Origin: Gordius sp. MW1
Lineage: Eukaryota; Nematomorpha; Gordioida; Gordea; Gordiidae
Assembly (NCBI GenBank): GCA_964036665.1
Contig: OZ038529.1
Coordinates: 16,686,060 to 16,750,059, forward strand
DNA: 64,000 bases
Direction: 5' to 3'
The notes below the pieces were generated by a model. It did not search any database. It saw nothing but the letters and a program-made list of their open reading frames with translations, and was not told the DNA's origin. The position numbers and the translations under genes were made by a program. This document shows, in pieces, positions 50,368 to 61,072 of the stretch. Position 1 is the first letter of the stretch; every line of letters begins with the position of its first letter.

Positions 50368-50715
50368 TAAAACCTCTTTTCGGAAGTCAATCGAGGATAA
50401 TAGGATTCTAAAATTGGCTTACTTTTATATATTTTTTCATGCTCTTTCACATAGAATCGAAAAAAATAAATATTTTTACCTCGAAATTTTTCTCATATTT
50501 TTCTTTGAACCGTATTCATCCGATGAAAGATGACGTTTTCAGACGTGGTTTCTATAATCCCAAGTAAAAATTTTAAAGAAAATCTGAAAACTATTACTTT
50601 GAAATCATGATCGCATAGTGCATTTTTGAAAGATTCAGCACTCACGTTGCGATACAACAAACTAATCGCAACAATAAAACGTTGTCTTTTGTCAAAATGA
50701 ATAGTTCTGGCAGCT
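50368..50715 (+). repeat. Three-part chimeric monomer I/B'/H (348 bp)
   Basis: The left part is type I (GGATTCTAAAATTGG, CTCGAAATTTTTCTCATA). The middle is B' (GAACCGTATTC, GATGACGTTTTC, CTATAATCCC, TTTTAAAGAAAATCTG, TTTGAAATC). The right end is type H (GCATAGTGCATTTTTG, GAAAGATTCAGC, inserted A, CTGGCAGC). Length agrees: 345 plus 2 from B' plus 1 from H. The first joint lies in about 50490-50518 and the second near 50613-50620. I found no second copy in the window. Confidence 0.83.
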
Positions 50716-51062
50716 TAAAACCTCTTTTCGGAAGTAAATCGAGGATAATAGGATTCTCAAATTGGCTTACTTTTATATATTTTTTCATGCTCTTTCACAT
50801 AGAATCGAAAAAAATAAATATTTTTAACTCAAAATTTTTCACATATTTTTCTTTGAACCGTATTCATCCGATGAAAGATGACGTTTTCAGACGTGGTTTC
50901 TATAATCCCAAGTAAAAATTTTAAAGAAAATCTGAAAACTATTACTTTGAAATCATGATCGCATAGAGCCATTTTCACAAATTAAGCACTCACGTTGCGA
51001 TACAACAAACTAATCGCAACAATAAAACGTTGTCTTTTGTCAAAATGATAGTTCTCGCAGCT
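50716..51062 (+). repeat. Chimeric monomer G/B' with TTAACTC (347 bp)
   Basis: The left part is type G, with TATTTTTAACTCAAAATTTTTC as in the G unit at 50023. The right part is B' with TTTTCACAAATTAAG, a variant shared only with unit 41731. It is thus built from the local G unit and a B' end related to a unit 9 kb away. It begins a three-unit run (50716-51751) that parallels 41731-42766. Confidence 0.8.
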
Positions 51063-51751
51063 TAAAACTCTTTTCGGAAGTCAATCGAGGATAATAGGAT
51101 TCTCAAATTGGGTTACTTTTATATATTTTTTCATGCTCTTTCACATAGAATCAAAAAAAATAAATATTTTTACCTCGAAATTTTTCACATATTTTTCTTT
51201 GAACCGTATTCATCCGATGAAAGTTGTCGTTTTCAGACGTGGTTTCGATGATAAAAAGTAAAAATTTATCAGAATCAGAAAACTATTACTTTAAAATCAT
51301 GATCGCATAGTGCATTTTTGAAAAATTAAGCACTCACGTTGCGATACAACAAACTAATCGCAACAATAAAACGTTGTCTTTTGTCAAAATGATAGTTCTC
51401 GCAGCTTAAAACCTCTTTTCGGAAGTCAATCGAGGATAATAGGATTCTAAAATTGGCTTACTTTTATATATTTTTTCATGCTCTTTCACATAGAATCGAA
51501 AAAAATAAATATTTTTACCTCGAAATTTTTCTCATATTTTTCTTTGAACCGTATGCATCCGATGAAAGTTGTCGTTTTCAGACGTGGTTTCGATGATAAA
51601 AAGTAATAATTTATCAGAATCAGAAAACTATTACTTTAAAATCATGATCGCATAGTGCATTTTTGGAAAATTAAGCACTCACGTTGCGATACAACAAACT
51701 AATCGCAACAATAAAACGTTGTCTTTTGTCAAAATGATAGTTCTCGCAGCT
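51063..51751. repeat. D-I monomer pair bridging the two 10-monomer copies
   Basis: Unit 51063-51406 is type D with a 1-bp loss at the start (TAAAACTCTTTTCGG). Unit 51407-51751 is type I with CTAAAATTGG and TTTTATATATT. They parallel 42077 and 42422 at an offset of 8985-8986 bp. Confidence 0.85.
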
Positions 51752-54700
51752 TAAAACCTCATTTCGGAAGTCAATCGAGGATAATAGGATTCTCAAATTG
51801 GCTTACTTTTATATATTTTTTCATGCTCTTTCACATAGAATCGAAATAAATAAATATTTTTACCTCAAAATTTTTCACATATTTTTTTTTCAACCGTATG
51901 CATCCGATGAAAGTTGTCTTTTTAAGACGTGGTTTCGATGATAAAAAGTAAAAGCTTATCAGAATTAGAAAACTATTACTTTAAAATCATGATCGCATAG
52001 TGCATTTTTGAAAGATTCAGCACTCACGTTGCGATACAACAAACTAATCGCAACAATAAAACGTTGTCTTTTGTCAAAATGAATAGTTCTGGCAGCTTAA
52101 AACCTCTTTTCGGAAGTAAATCGAGGATAATAGGATTCTCAAATTGGCTTACTTTTATATATTTTTTCATGCTCTTTCACATAGAATCGAAAAAAATAAA
52201 TATTTTTACCTCAAAAATTTTCACATATTTTTCTTTGAACCGTATTCATCCGATGAAAGATGACGTTTTCAGACGTGGTTTCTATAATCCCAAGTAAAAA
52301 TTTTAAAGAAAATCTGAAAACTATTACTTTGAAATCATGATCGCATAGAGCCATTTTCATAAATTAAGCACTCACGTTGCGATACAACAAACTAATCGCA
52401 ACAATAAAACGTTGTCTTTTGTCAAAATGATAGTTCTCGCAGCTTAAAACCTCTTTTCGGAAGTCAATCGAGGATAATAGGATTCTCAAATTGGGTTACT
52501 TTTTTTATATATTTTTTCATGCTCTTTCACATAGAATTAAAAAAAATAAATATTTTTACCTCGAAATTTTTCACATATTTTTCTTTGAACCGTATTCATC
52601 CGATGAAAGTTGTCGTTTTCAGACGTGGTTTCGATGATAAAAAGTAAAAATTTATCAGAATCAGAAAACTATTACTTTAAAATCATTATCGCATAGTGCA
52701 TTTTTGAAAAATTCAGCACTCACGTTGCGATACAACAAACTAATCGCAACAATAAAACGTTGTCTTTTGTCAAAATGAATAGTTCTGGCAGCTTAAAACC
52801 TCTTTTCGGAAGTAAATCGAGGATAATAGGATTCTCAAATTGGCTTACTTTTATATATTTTTTCATGCTCTTTCACATAGAATCGAAAAAAATAAATATT
52901 TTTACCTCGAAATTTTTCACATATTTTTCTTTGAACCTATGCATCCGATGAAAGTTGTCGTTTTCAGACGTGGTTTCGATGATAAAAAGTAAAAGTTTAT
53001 CAGAATCAGAAAACTATTACTTTAAAATCATGATCGCATAGTGCATTTTTGAAAAATTAAGCACTCACGTTGCGATACAACAAACTAATCGCAACAATAA
53101 AACGTTGTCTTTTGTCAAAATGATAGTTCTCGCAGCTTAAAACCTCTTTTCAGAAGTCAATCGAGGATAATAGGATTCTCAAATTGGCTTACTTTTATAT
53201 ATTTTTTCATGCTCTTTCACATAGAATCGAAAAAAATAAATATTTTTACCTCAAAATTTTTCACATATTTTTCTTTCAACCGTATGCATCCGATGAAAGT
53301 TGTCGTTTTCAGACGTGGTTTCGATGATAAAAAGTAAAAATTTATCAGAATTAGAAAACTATTACTTTAAAATCATGATCGCATAGTGCATTTTTGAAAA
53401 ATTCAGCACTCACGTTGCGATACAACAAACTAATCGCAACAATAAAACATTGTCTTTTGTCAAAATGAATAGTTCTGGCAGCTTAAAACCTCTTTTCGGA
53501 AGTAAATCGAGGATAATAGGATTCTCAAATTGGCTTACTTTTATATATTTTTTCATGCTCTTTCACATAGAATCGAAAAAAATAAATATTTTTACCTCAA
53601 AATTTTTCACATATTTTTCTTTCAACCGTATGCATCCGATGAAAGTTGTCGTTTTCAGACGTGGTTTCGATGATAAAAAGTAAAAATTTATCAGAATCAG
53701 AAAACTATTACTTTAAAATCATTATCGCATAGTGCATTTTTGAAAAATTAAGCACTCACGTTGCGATACAACAAACTAATCGCAACAATAAAACGTTGTC
53801 TTTTGTCAAAATGATAGTTCTCGCAGCTTAAAACCTCTTTTCGGAAGTCAATCGAGGATAATAGGATTCTCAAATTGGCTTACTTTTATATATTTTTTCA
53901 TGCTCTTTCACATAGAATCGAAAAAAATAAATATTTTTACCTCAAAAATTTTCACATATTTTTCTTTGAACCGTATTCATCCGATGAAAGATGACGTTTT
54001 CAGACGAGGTTTCTATAATCCCAAGTAAAAATTTTAAAGAAAATCTGAAAACTATTACTTTGAAATCATGATCGCATAGAGCCATTTTCATAAATTAAGC
54101 ACTCACGTTGCGATACAACCTAATCGCAACAATAAAACGTTGTCTTTTGTCAAAATGATAGTTCTCGCAGCTTAAAACCTCTTTTCGGAAGTCAATCGAG
54201 GATAATAGGATTCTCAAATTGGGTTACTTTTATATATTTTTTCATGCTCTTTCACATAGAATCAAAAAAAATAAATATTTTTACCTCGAAATTTTTCACA
54301 TATTTTTCTTTGAACCGTATTCATCCGATGAAAGTTGTCGTTTTCAGACGTGGTTTCGATGATAAAAAGTAAAAATTTATCAGAATCAGAAAACTATTAC
54401 TTTAAAATCATTATCGCATAGTGCATTTTTGAAAAATTAAGCACTCACGTTGCGATACAACAAACTAATCGCAACAATAAAACGTTGTCTTTTGTCAAAA
54501 TGATAGTTCTCGCAGCTTAAAACCTCTTTTCGGAAGTCAATCGAGGATAATAGGATTCTCAAATTGGCTTACTTTTATATATTTTTTCATGCTCTTTCAC
54601 ATAGAATCGAAATAAATAAATATTTTTACCTCAAAATTTTTCACATATTTTTCTTTCAACCGTATGCATCCGATGAAAATTGTCGTTTTCAGACGTGGTT

Positions 54701-55208
54701 TCGATGATAAAAAGTAAAAACTTATCAGAATTAGAAAACTATTACTTTAAAATCATGATCGCATAGTGCATTTTTGAAAGATTCAGCACTCACGTTGCGA
54801 TACAACAAACTAATCGCAACAATAAAACGTTGTCTTTTGTCAAAATGAATAGTTCTGGCAGCTTAAAACCTCTTTTCGGAAGTAAATCGAGGATAATAGG
54901 ATTCTCAAATTGGCTTACTTTTATATATTTTTTCATGCTCTTTCACATAGAATCGAAAAAAATAAATATTTTTACCTCAAAATTTTTCACATATTTTTCT
55001 TTCAACCGTATGCATCCGATGAAAGTTGTCGTTTTCAGACGTGGTTTCGATGATAAAAAGTAAAAATTTATCATAATCAGAAAACTATTACTTTAAAATC
55101 ATTATCGCATAGTGCATTTTTGAAAAATTAAGCACTCACGTTGCGATACAACAAACTAATCGCAACAATAAAACGTTGTCTTTTGTCAAAATGATAGTTC
55201 TCGAACCT
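51752..55208. repeat. 10-monomer block, copy 2 of the ~4.84-kb duplication (3457 bp)
   Basis: Starts are 51752, 52098, 52445, 52794, 53138, 53484, 53829, 54173, 54518 and 54864, at offsets of 4839 then 4841 from copy 1. Private changes include CAGACGAGGTTTC near 54003 and an altered monomer end, CTCGAACCTTAAAACC, at about 55200 where others have CTCGCAGCTTAAAACC. That altered end falls exactly at the right boundary of the matched block. Confidence 0.93.
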
Positions 55209-57277
55209 TAAAACCTCTTTTCGGAAGTCAATCGAGGATAATAGGATTCTAAAATTGGCTTACTTTTATATATTTTTTCATGCTCTTTCACATAGAATCG
55301 AAAAAATAAATATTTTTACCTCGAAATTTTTCTCATATTTTTCTTTGAACCGTATGCATCCGATGAAAGTTGTCGTTTTCAGACGTGGTTTCGATGATAA
55401 AAAGTAATAATTTATCAGAATCAGAAAACTATTACTTTAAAATCATGATCGCATAGTGCATTTTTGGAAAATTAAGCACTCACGTTGCGATACAACAAAC
55501 TAATCGCAACAATAAAACGTTGTCTTTTGTCAAAATGATAGTTCTCGCAGCTTAAAACCTCTTTTCGGAAGTCAATCGAGGATAATAGGATTCTCAAATT
55601 GGCTTACTTTTATATATTTTTTCATGCTCTTTCACATAGAATCGAAATAAATAAATATTTTTACCTCAAAATTTTTCACATATTTTTCTTTCAACCGTAT
55701 GCATCCGATGAAAGTTGTCTTTTTAAGACGTGGTTTCGATGATAAAAAGTAAAAGCTTATCAGAATTAGAAAACTATTACTTTAAAATCATGATCGCATA
55801 GTGCATTTTTGAAAGATTCAGCACTCACGTTGCGATACAACAAACTAATCGCAACAATAAAACGTTGTCTTTTGTCAAAATGATAGTTCTCGCAGCTTAA
55901 AACCTCTTTTCGGAAGTCAATCGAGGATAATAGGATTCTCAAATTGGCTTACTTTTATATATTTTTTCATGCTCTTTCACATAGAATCGAAAAAAATAAA
56001 TATTTTTACCTCAAAATTTTTCACATATTTTTCTTTGAACCGTATTCATCCGATGAAAGATGTCGTATTCAGACGTGGTTTCTATGATCCCAAGTAAAAA
56101 TTTATCAGAATCTGAAAACTATTACTTTGAAATCATGATCGCATAGAGCCATTTTCAAAAATTAAGCACTCACGTTGCGATACAACAAACTAATCGCAAC
56201 AATAAAACGTTGTCTTTTGTCAAAATGATAGTTCTCGCAGCTTAAAACCTCTTTTCGGAAGCCAATCGAGGATAATAGGATTCTCAAATTGGCTTACTTT
56301 TATATATTATTTCATGCTCTTTCACATAGAATCGAAAAAAATAAATATTTTTACCTCGAAATTTTTCACATATTTTTCTTTGAACCTATGCATCCGATGA
56401 AAGTTGTCGTTTTCAGACGTGGTTTCGATGATAAAAAGTAAAAATTTATCAGAATCAGAAAACAATTACTTTAAAATCATGATCGCATAGTGCATTTTTG
56501 AAAAATTAAGCACTCACGTTGCGATACAACAAACTAATCGCAACAATAAAACGTTGTCTTTTGTCAAAATGATATTTCTCGCAGCTTAAAACCTCTTTTC
56601 AGAAGTCAATCGAGGATAATAGGATTCTCAAATTGGCTTACTTTTATATATTTTTTCATGCTCTTTCACATAGAATCGAAAAAAATAAATATTTTTACCT
56701 CAAAATTTTTCACATATTTTTCTTTCAACCGTATGCATCCGATGAAAGTTGTCGTTTTCAGACGTGGTTTCGATGATAAAAAGTAAAAATTTATCAGAAT
56801 TAAAAAACTATTACTTTAAAATCATGATCGCATAGTGCATTTTTGAAAAATTCAGCACTCACGTTGCGATACAACAAACTAATCGCAACAATAAAACGTT
56901 GTCTTTTGTCAAAATAAATAGTTCTGGCAGCTTAAAACCTCTTTTCGGAAGTAAATCGAGGATAATAGGATTCTCAAATTGGCTTACTTTTATATATTTT
57001 TTCATGCTCTTTCACATAGAATCGAAAAAAATAAATATTTTTACCTCAAAATCTTTCACATAATTTTCTTTCAACCGTATGCATCCGATGAAAGTTGTCG
57101 TTTTCAGACGTGGTTTCGATGATAAAAAGTAAAAATTTATCAGAATCAAAAAACTATTACTTTAAAATCATTATCGCATAGTGCATTTTTGAAAAATTAA
57201 GCACTCACGTAGCGATACAACAAACTAATCGCAACAATAAAACGTTGTCTTTTGTCAAAATGATAGTTCTCGCAGCT

Positions 57278-57622
57278 TAAAACCTCTTTTCGGAAGTCAA
57301 TCGAGGATAATAGGATTCTCAAATTGGCTTACTTTTATATATTTTTTCATGCTCTTTCACATAGAATCGAAAAAAATAAATATTTTTACCTCGAAATTTT
57401 TCACATATTTTTCTTTGAACCGTATGCATCCGATGAAAGTTGTCGTTTTCAGACGTGGTTTCGATGATAAAAAGTAAAAATTTATCAGAATCAGAAAACT
57501 ATTACTTTAAAATCATGATCGCATAGAGCCATTTTCAAAAATTAAGCACTCACGTTGCGATACAACAAACTAATCGCAACAATAAAACGTTGTCTTTTGT
57601 CAAAATGATAGTTCTCGCAGCT
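57278..57622 (+). repeat. Mosaic monomer, C-like left and B-like right end
   Basis: It is C-like through GAATCAGAAAAC, TTTAAAATCATGATCGCATAG, then switches to AGCCATTTTCAAAAATT as in type B. The joint lies at or just before GCATAG, about 57500-57530. The copy in the next block is 62108-62452. Confidence 0.78.
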
Positions 57623-57967
57623 TAAAACCTCTTTTCGGAAGTCAATCGAGGATAATAGGATTCTCAAATTGGCTTACTTTTATATATTTTTTCATGCTCT
57701 TTCACATAGAATCGAAAAAAATAAATATTTTTACCTCAAAATTTTTCACATATTTTTCTTTCAACCGTATGCATCCGATGAAAGTTGTCGTTTTCAGACG
57801 TGGTTTCGATGATAAAAAGTAAAAATTTATCAGAATCAGAAAACTATTATTTTAAAATCATGATCGCATAGTGCATTTTTGAAAAATTAAGCACTCACGT
57901 TGCGATACAACAAACTAATCGCAACAATAAAACGTTGTCTTTTGTCAAAATGATAGTTCTCGCAGCT

Positions 57968-58312
57968 TAAAACCTCTTTTCGGAAGTCAATCAAGGATAA
58001 TAGGATTCTCAAATTGGCTTACTATTATATATTTTTTCATGCTCTTTCACATAGAATCGAAAAAAATAAATATTTTTACCTCAAAATTTTTCACATATTT
58101 TTCTTTGAACCGTATTCATCCGATGAAAGATGTCGTATTTAGACGTGGTTTCTATGATCCCAAGTAAAAATTTATCAGAATCAGAAAACTATTACTTTAA
58201 AATCATGATCGCATAGTGCATTTTTGAAAAATTAAGCACTCACGTTGCGATACAACAAACTAATCGCAACAATAAAACGTTGTCTTTTGTCAAAATGATA
58301 GTTCTCGCAGCT
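57968..58312 (+). repeat. Mosaic monomer, B-like left and C-like right end
   Basis: It is B-like through GATGTCGTATTTAGACG and GTTTCTATGATCCCAAG, then reads GAATCAGAAAAC, TTTAAAATC and CATAGTGCATTTTTG as in C or G types. The joint lies in about 58165-58187. It is the converse of the mosaic at 57278, two monomers away. The copy in the next block is 62798-63142. Confidence 0.78.
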
Positions 58313-59002
58313 TAAAACCTCTTTTCGGAAGTCAATCGAGGATAATAGGATTCTCAAATTGGCTTACTTTTATATATTTTTTCATGCTCTTTCACATAGA
58401 ATCGAAAAAAATAAATATTTTTACCTCAAAATTTTTCACATATTTTTCTTTCAACCGTATGCATCCGATGAAAGTTGTCGTTTTCAGACGTGGTTTCGAT
58501 GATAAAAAGTAAAAATTTATCAGAATCAGAAAACTATTACTTTAAAATCATGATCGCATAGTGCATTTTTGAAAAATTAAGCACTCACGTTGTGATACAA
58601 CAAACTAATCGCAACAATAAAACGTTGTCTTTTGTCAAAATGATAGTTCTCGCAGCTTAAAACCTCTTTTCGGAAGTCAATCGAGGATAATAGGATTCTC
58701 AAATTGGCTTACTTTTATATATTTTTTCATGCTCTTTCACATAGAATCGAAAAAAATAAATATTTTTACCTCAAAATTTTTCACATATTTTTCTTTGAAC
58801 CGTATTCATCTGATGAAAGATGTCGTATTTAGACGTGGTTTCTATGATCCCAAGTAAAAATTTATCAGAATCTGAAAACTATTACTTTGAAATCATGATC
58901 GCATAGAGCCATTTTCAAAAATTAAGCACTCACGTTGCGATACAACAAACTAATCGCAACAATAAAACGTTGTCTTTTGTCAAAATGATAGTTCTCGGAG
59001 CT

Positions 59003-61072
59003 TAAAACCTCTTTTCGGAAGTCAATCGAGGATAATAGGATTCTCAAATTGGCTTACTTTTATATATTTTTTCATGCTCTTTCACATAGAATCGAAAAAA
59101 ATAAATATTTTTACCTCGAAATTTTTCTCATATTTTTCTTTGAACCGTATGCATCCGATGAAAGTTGTCGTTTTCAGACGTGGTTTCGATGATAAAAAGT
59201 AATAATTTATCAGAATCAGAAAACTATTACTTTAAAATCATGATCGCATAGTGCATTTTTGGAAAATTAAGCACTCACGTTGCGATACAACAAACTAATC
59301 GCAACAATAAAACGTTGTCTTTTGTCAAAATGATAGTTCTCGCAGCTTAAAACCTCTTTTCGGAAGTCAATCGAGGATAATAGGATTCTCAAATTGGCTT
59401 ACTTTTATATATTTTTTCATGCTCTTTCACATAGAATCGAAATAAATAAATATTTTTACCTCAAAATTTTTCACATATTTTTCTTTCAACCGTATGCATC
59501 CGATGAAAGTTGTCTTTTTAAGACGTGGTTTCGATGATAAAAAGTAAAAGCTTATCAGAATTAGAAAACTATTACTTTAAAATCATGATCGCATAGTGCA
59601 TTTTTGAAAGATTCAGCACTCACGTTGCGATACAACAAACTAATCGCAACAATAAAACGTTGTCTTTTGTCAAAATGATAGTTCTCGCAGCTTAAAACCT
59701 CTTTTCGGAAGTCAATCGAGGATAATAGGATTCTCAAATTGGCTTACTTTTATATATTTTTTCATGCTCTTTCACATAGAATCGAAAAAAATAAATATTT
59801 TTACCTCAAAATTTTTCACATATTTTTCTTTGAACCGTATTCATCCGATGAAAGATGTCGTATTCAGACGTGGTTTCTATGATCCCAAGTAAAAATTTAT
59901 CAGAATCTGAAAACTATTACTTTGAAATCATGATCGCATAGAGCCATTTTCAAAAATTAAGCACTCACGTTGCGATACAACAAACTAATCGCAACAATAA
60001 AACGTTGTCTTTTGTCAAAATGATAGTTCTCGCAGCTTAAAACCTCTTTTCGGAAGTCAATCGAGGATAATAGGATTCTCAAATTGGCTTACTTTTATAT
60101 ATTTTTTCATGCTCTTTCACATAGAATCGAAAAAAATAAATATTTTTACCTCGAAATTTTTCTCATATTTTTCTTTGAACCGTATGCATCCGATGAAAGT
60201 TGTCGTTTTCAGACGTGGTTTCGATGATAAAAAGTAATAATTTATCAGAATCAGAAAACTATTACTTTAAAATCATGATCGCATAGTGCATTTTTGGAAA
60301 ATTAAGCACTCACGTTGCGATACAACAAACTAATCGCAACAATAAAACGTTGTCTTTTGTCAAAATGATAGTTCTCGCAGCTTAAAACCTCTTTTCGGAA
60401 GTCAATCGAGGATAATAGGATTCTCAAATTGGCTTACTTTTATATATTTTTTCATGCTCTTTCACATAGAATCGAAATAAATAAATATTTTTACCTCAAA
60501 ATTTTTCACATATTTTTCTTTCAACCGTATGCATCCGATGAAAGTTGTCTTTTTAAGACGTGGTTTCGATGATAAAAAGTAAAAGCTTATCAGAATTAGA
60601 AAACTATTACTTTAAAATCATGATCGCATAGTGCATTTTTGAAAGATTCAGCACTCACGTTGCGATACAACAAACTAATCGCAACAATAAAACGTTGTCT
60701 TTTGTCAAAATGATAGTTCTCGCAGCTTAAAACCTCTTTTCGGAAGTCAATCGAGGATAATAGGATTCTCAAATTGGCTTACTTTTATATATTTTTTCAT
60801 GCTCTTTCACATAGAATCGAAAAAAATAAATATTTTTACCTCAAAATTTTTCACATATTTTTCTTTGAACCGTATTCATCCGATGAAAGATGTCGTATTC
60901 AGACGTGGTTTCTATGATCCCAAGTAAAAATTTATCAGAATCTGAAAACTATTACTTTGAAATCATGATCGCATAGAGCCATTTTCAAAAATTAAGCACT
61001 CACGTTGCGATACAACAAACTAATCGCAACAATAAAACGTTGTCTTTTGTCAAAATGATAGTTCTCGCAGCT
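59003..61072. repeat. Trimer HOR (I-H'-B), two 1035-bp copies
   Basis: Units 59003-60037 and 60038-61072 are the same three types in the same order, each exactly 1035 bp, and I saw no difference between them. A third, slightly different copy is at 55209-56242 (1034 bp). The second copy also serves as the start of the right-hand 11-monomer block, so one extra trimer lies between the 11-monomer copies. Confidence 0.92.

Larger units (their letters stand above)
55209..59002. repeat. 11-monomer block, copy 1 (3794 bp)
   Basis: Starts are 55209, 55553, 55898, 56243, 56587, 56933, 57278, 57623, 57968, 58313 and 58658. The order is I-H'-B-E-J-G, then five units of C/B/G-like composition. Marks shared with copy 2 are GGAAGCCAATCG, TATATTATTTCATGC, AAAACAATTACTT, AAAATAAATAGTTC, CAAAATCTTTCACAT, ACTATTATTTTAAAATC, GTTGTGATAC, CATCTGATGAAAG and the ending CTCGGAGCT. 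The first unit is 344 bp (CGAAAAAATAAAT). Confidence 0.93.

Noticed and set aside
58800-58870. Hammerhead-ribozyme-like CTGATGA at 58809 (also 63639)
   Set aside because: Some satellites carry hammerheads, but here CTGATGA is a single-base variant of CCGATGA in two related monomers, and no stem II followed by GAAA or matching stems I and III is present.
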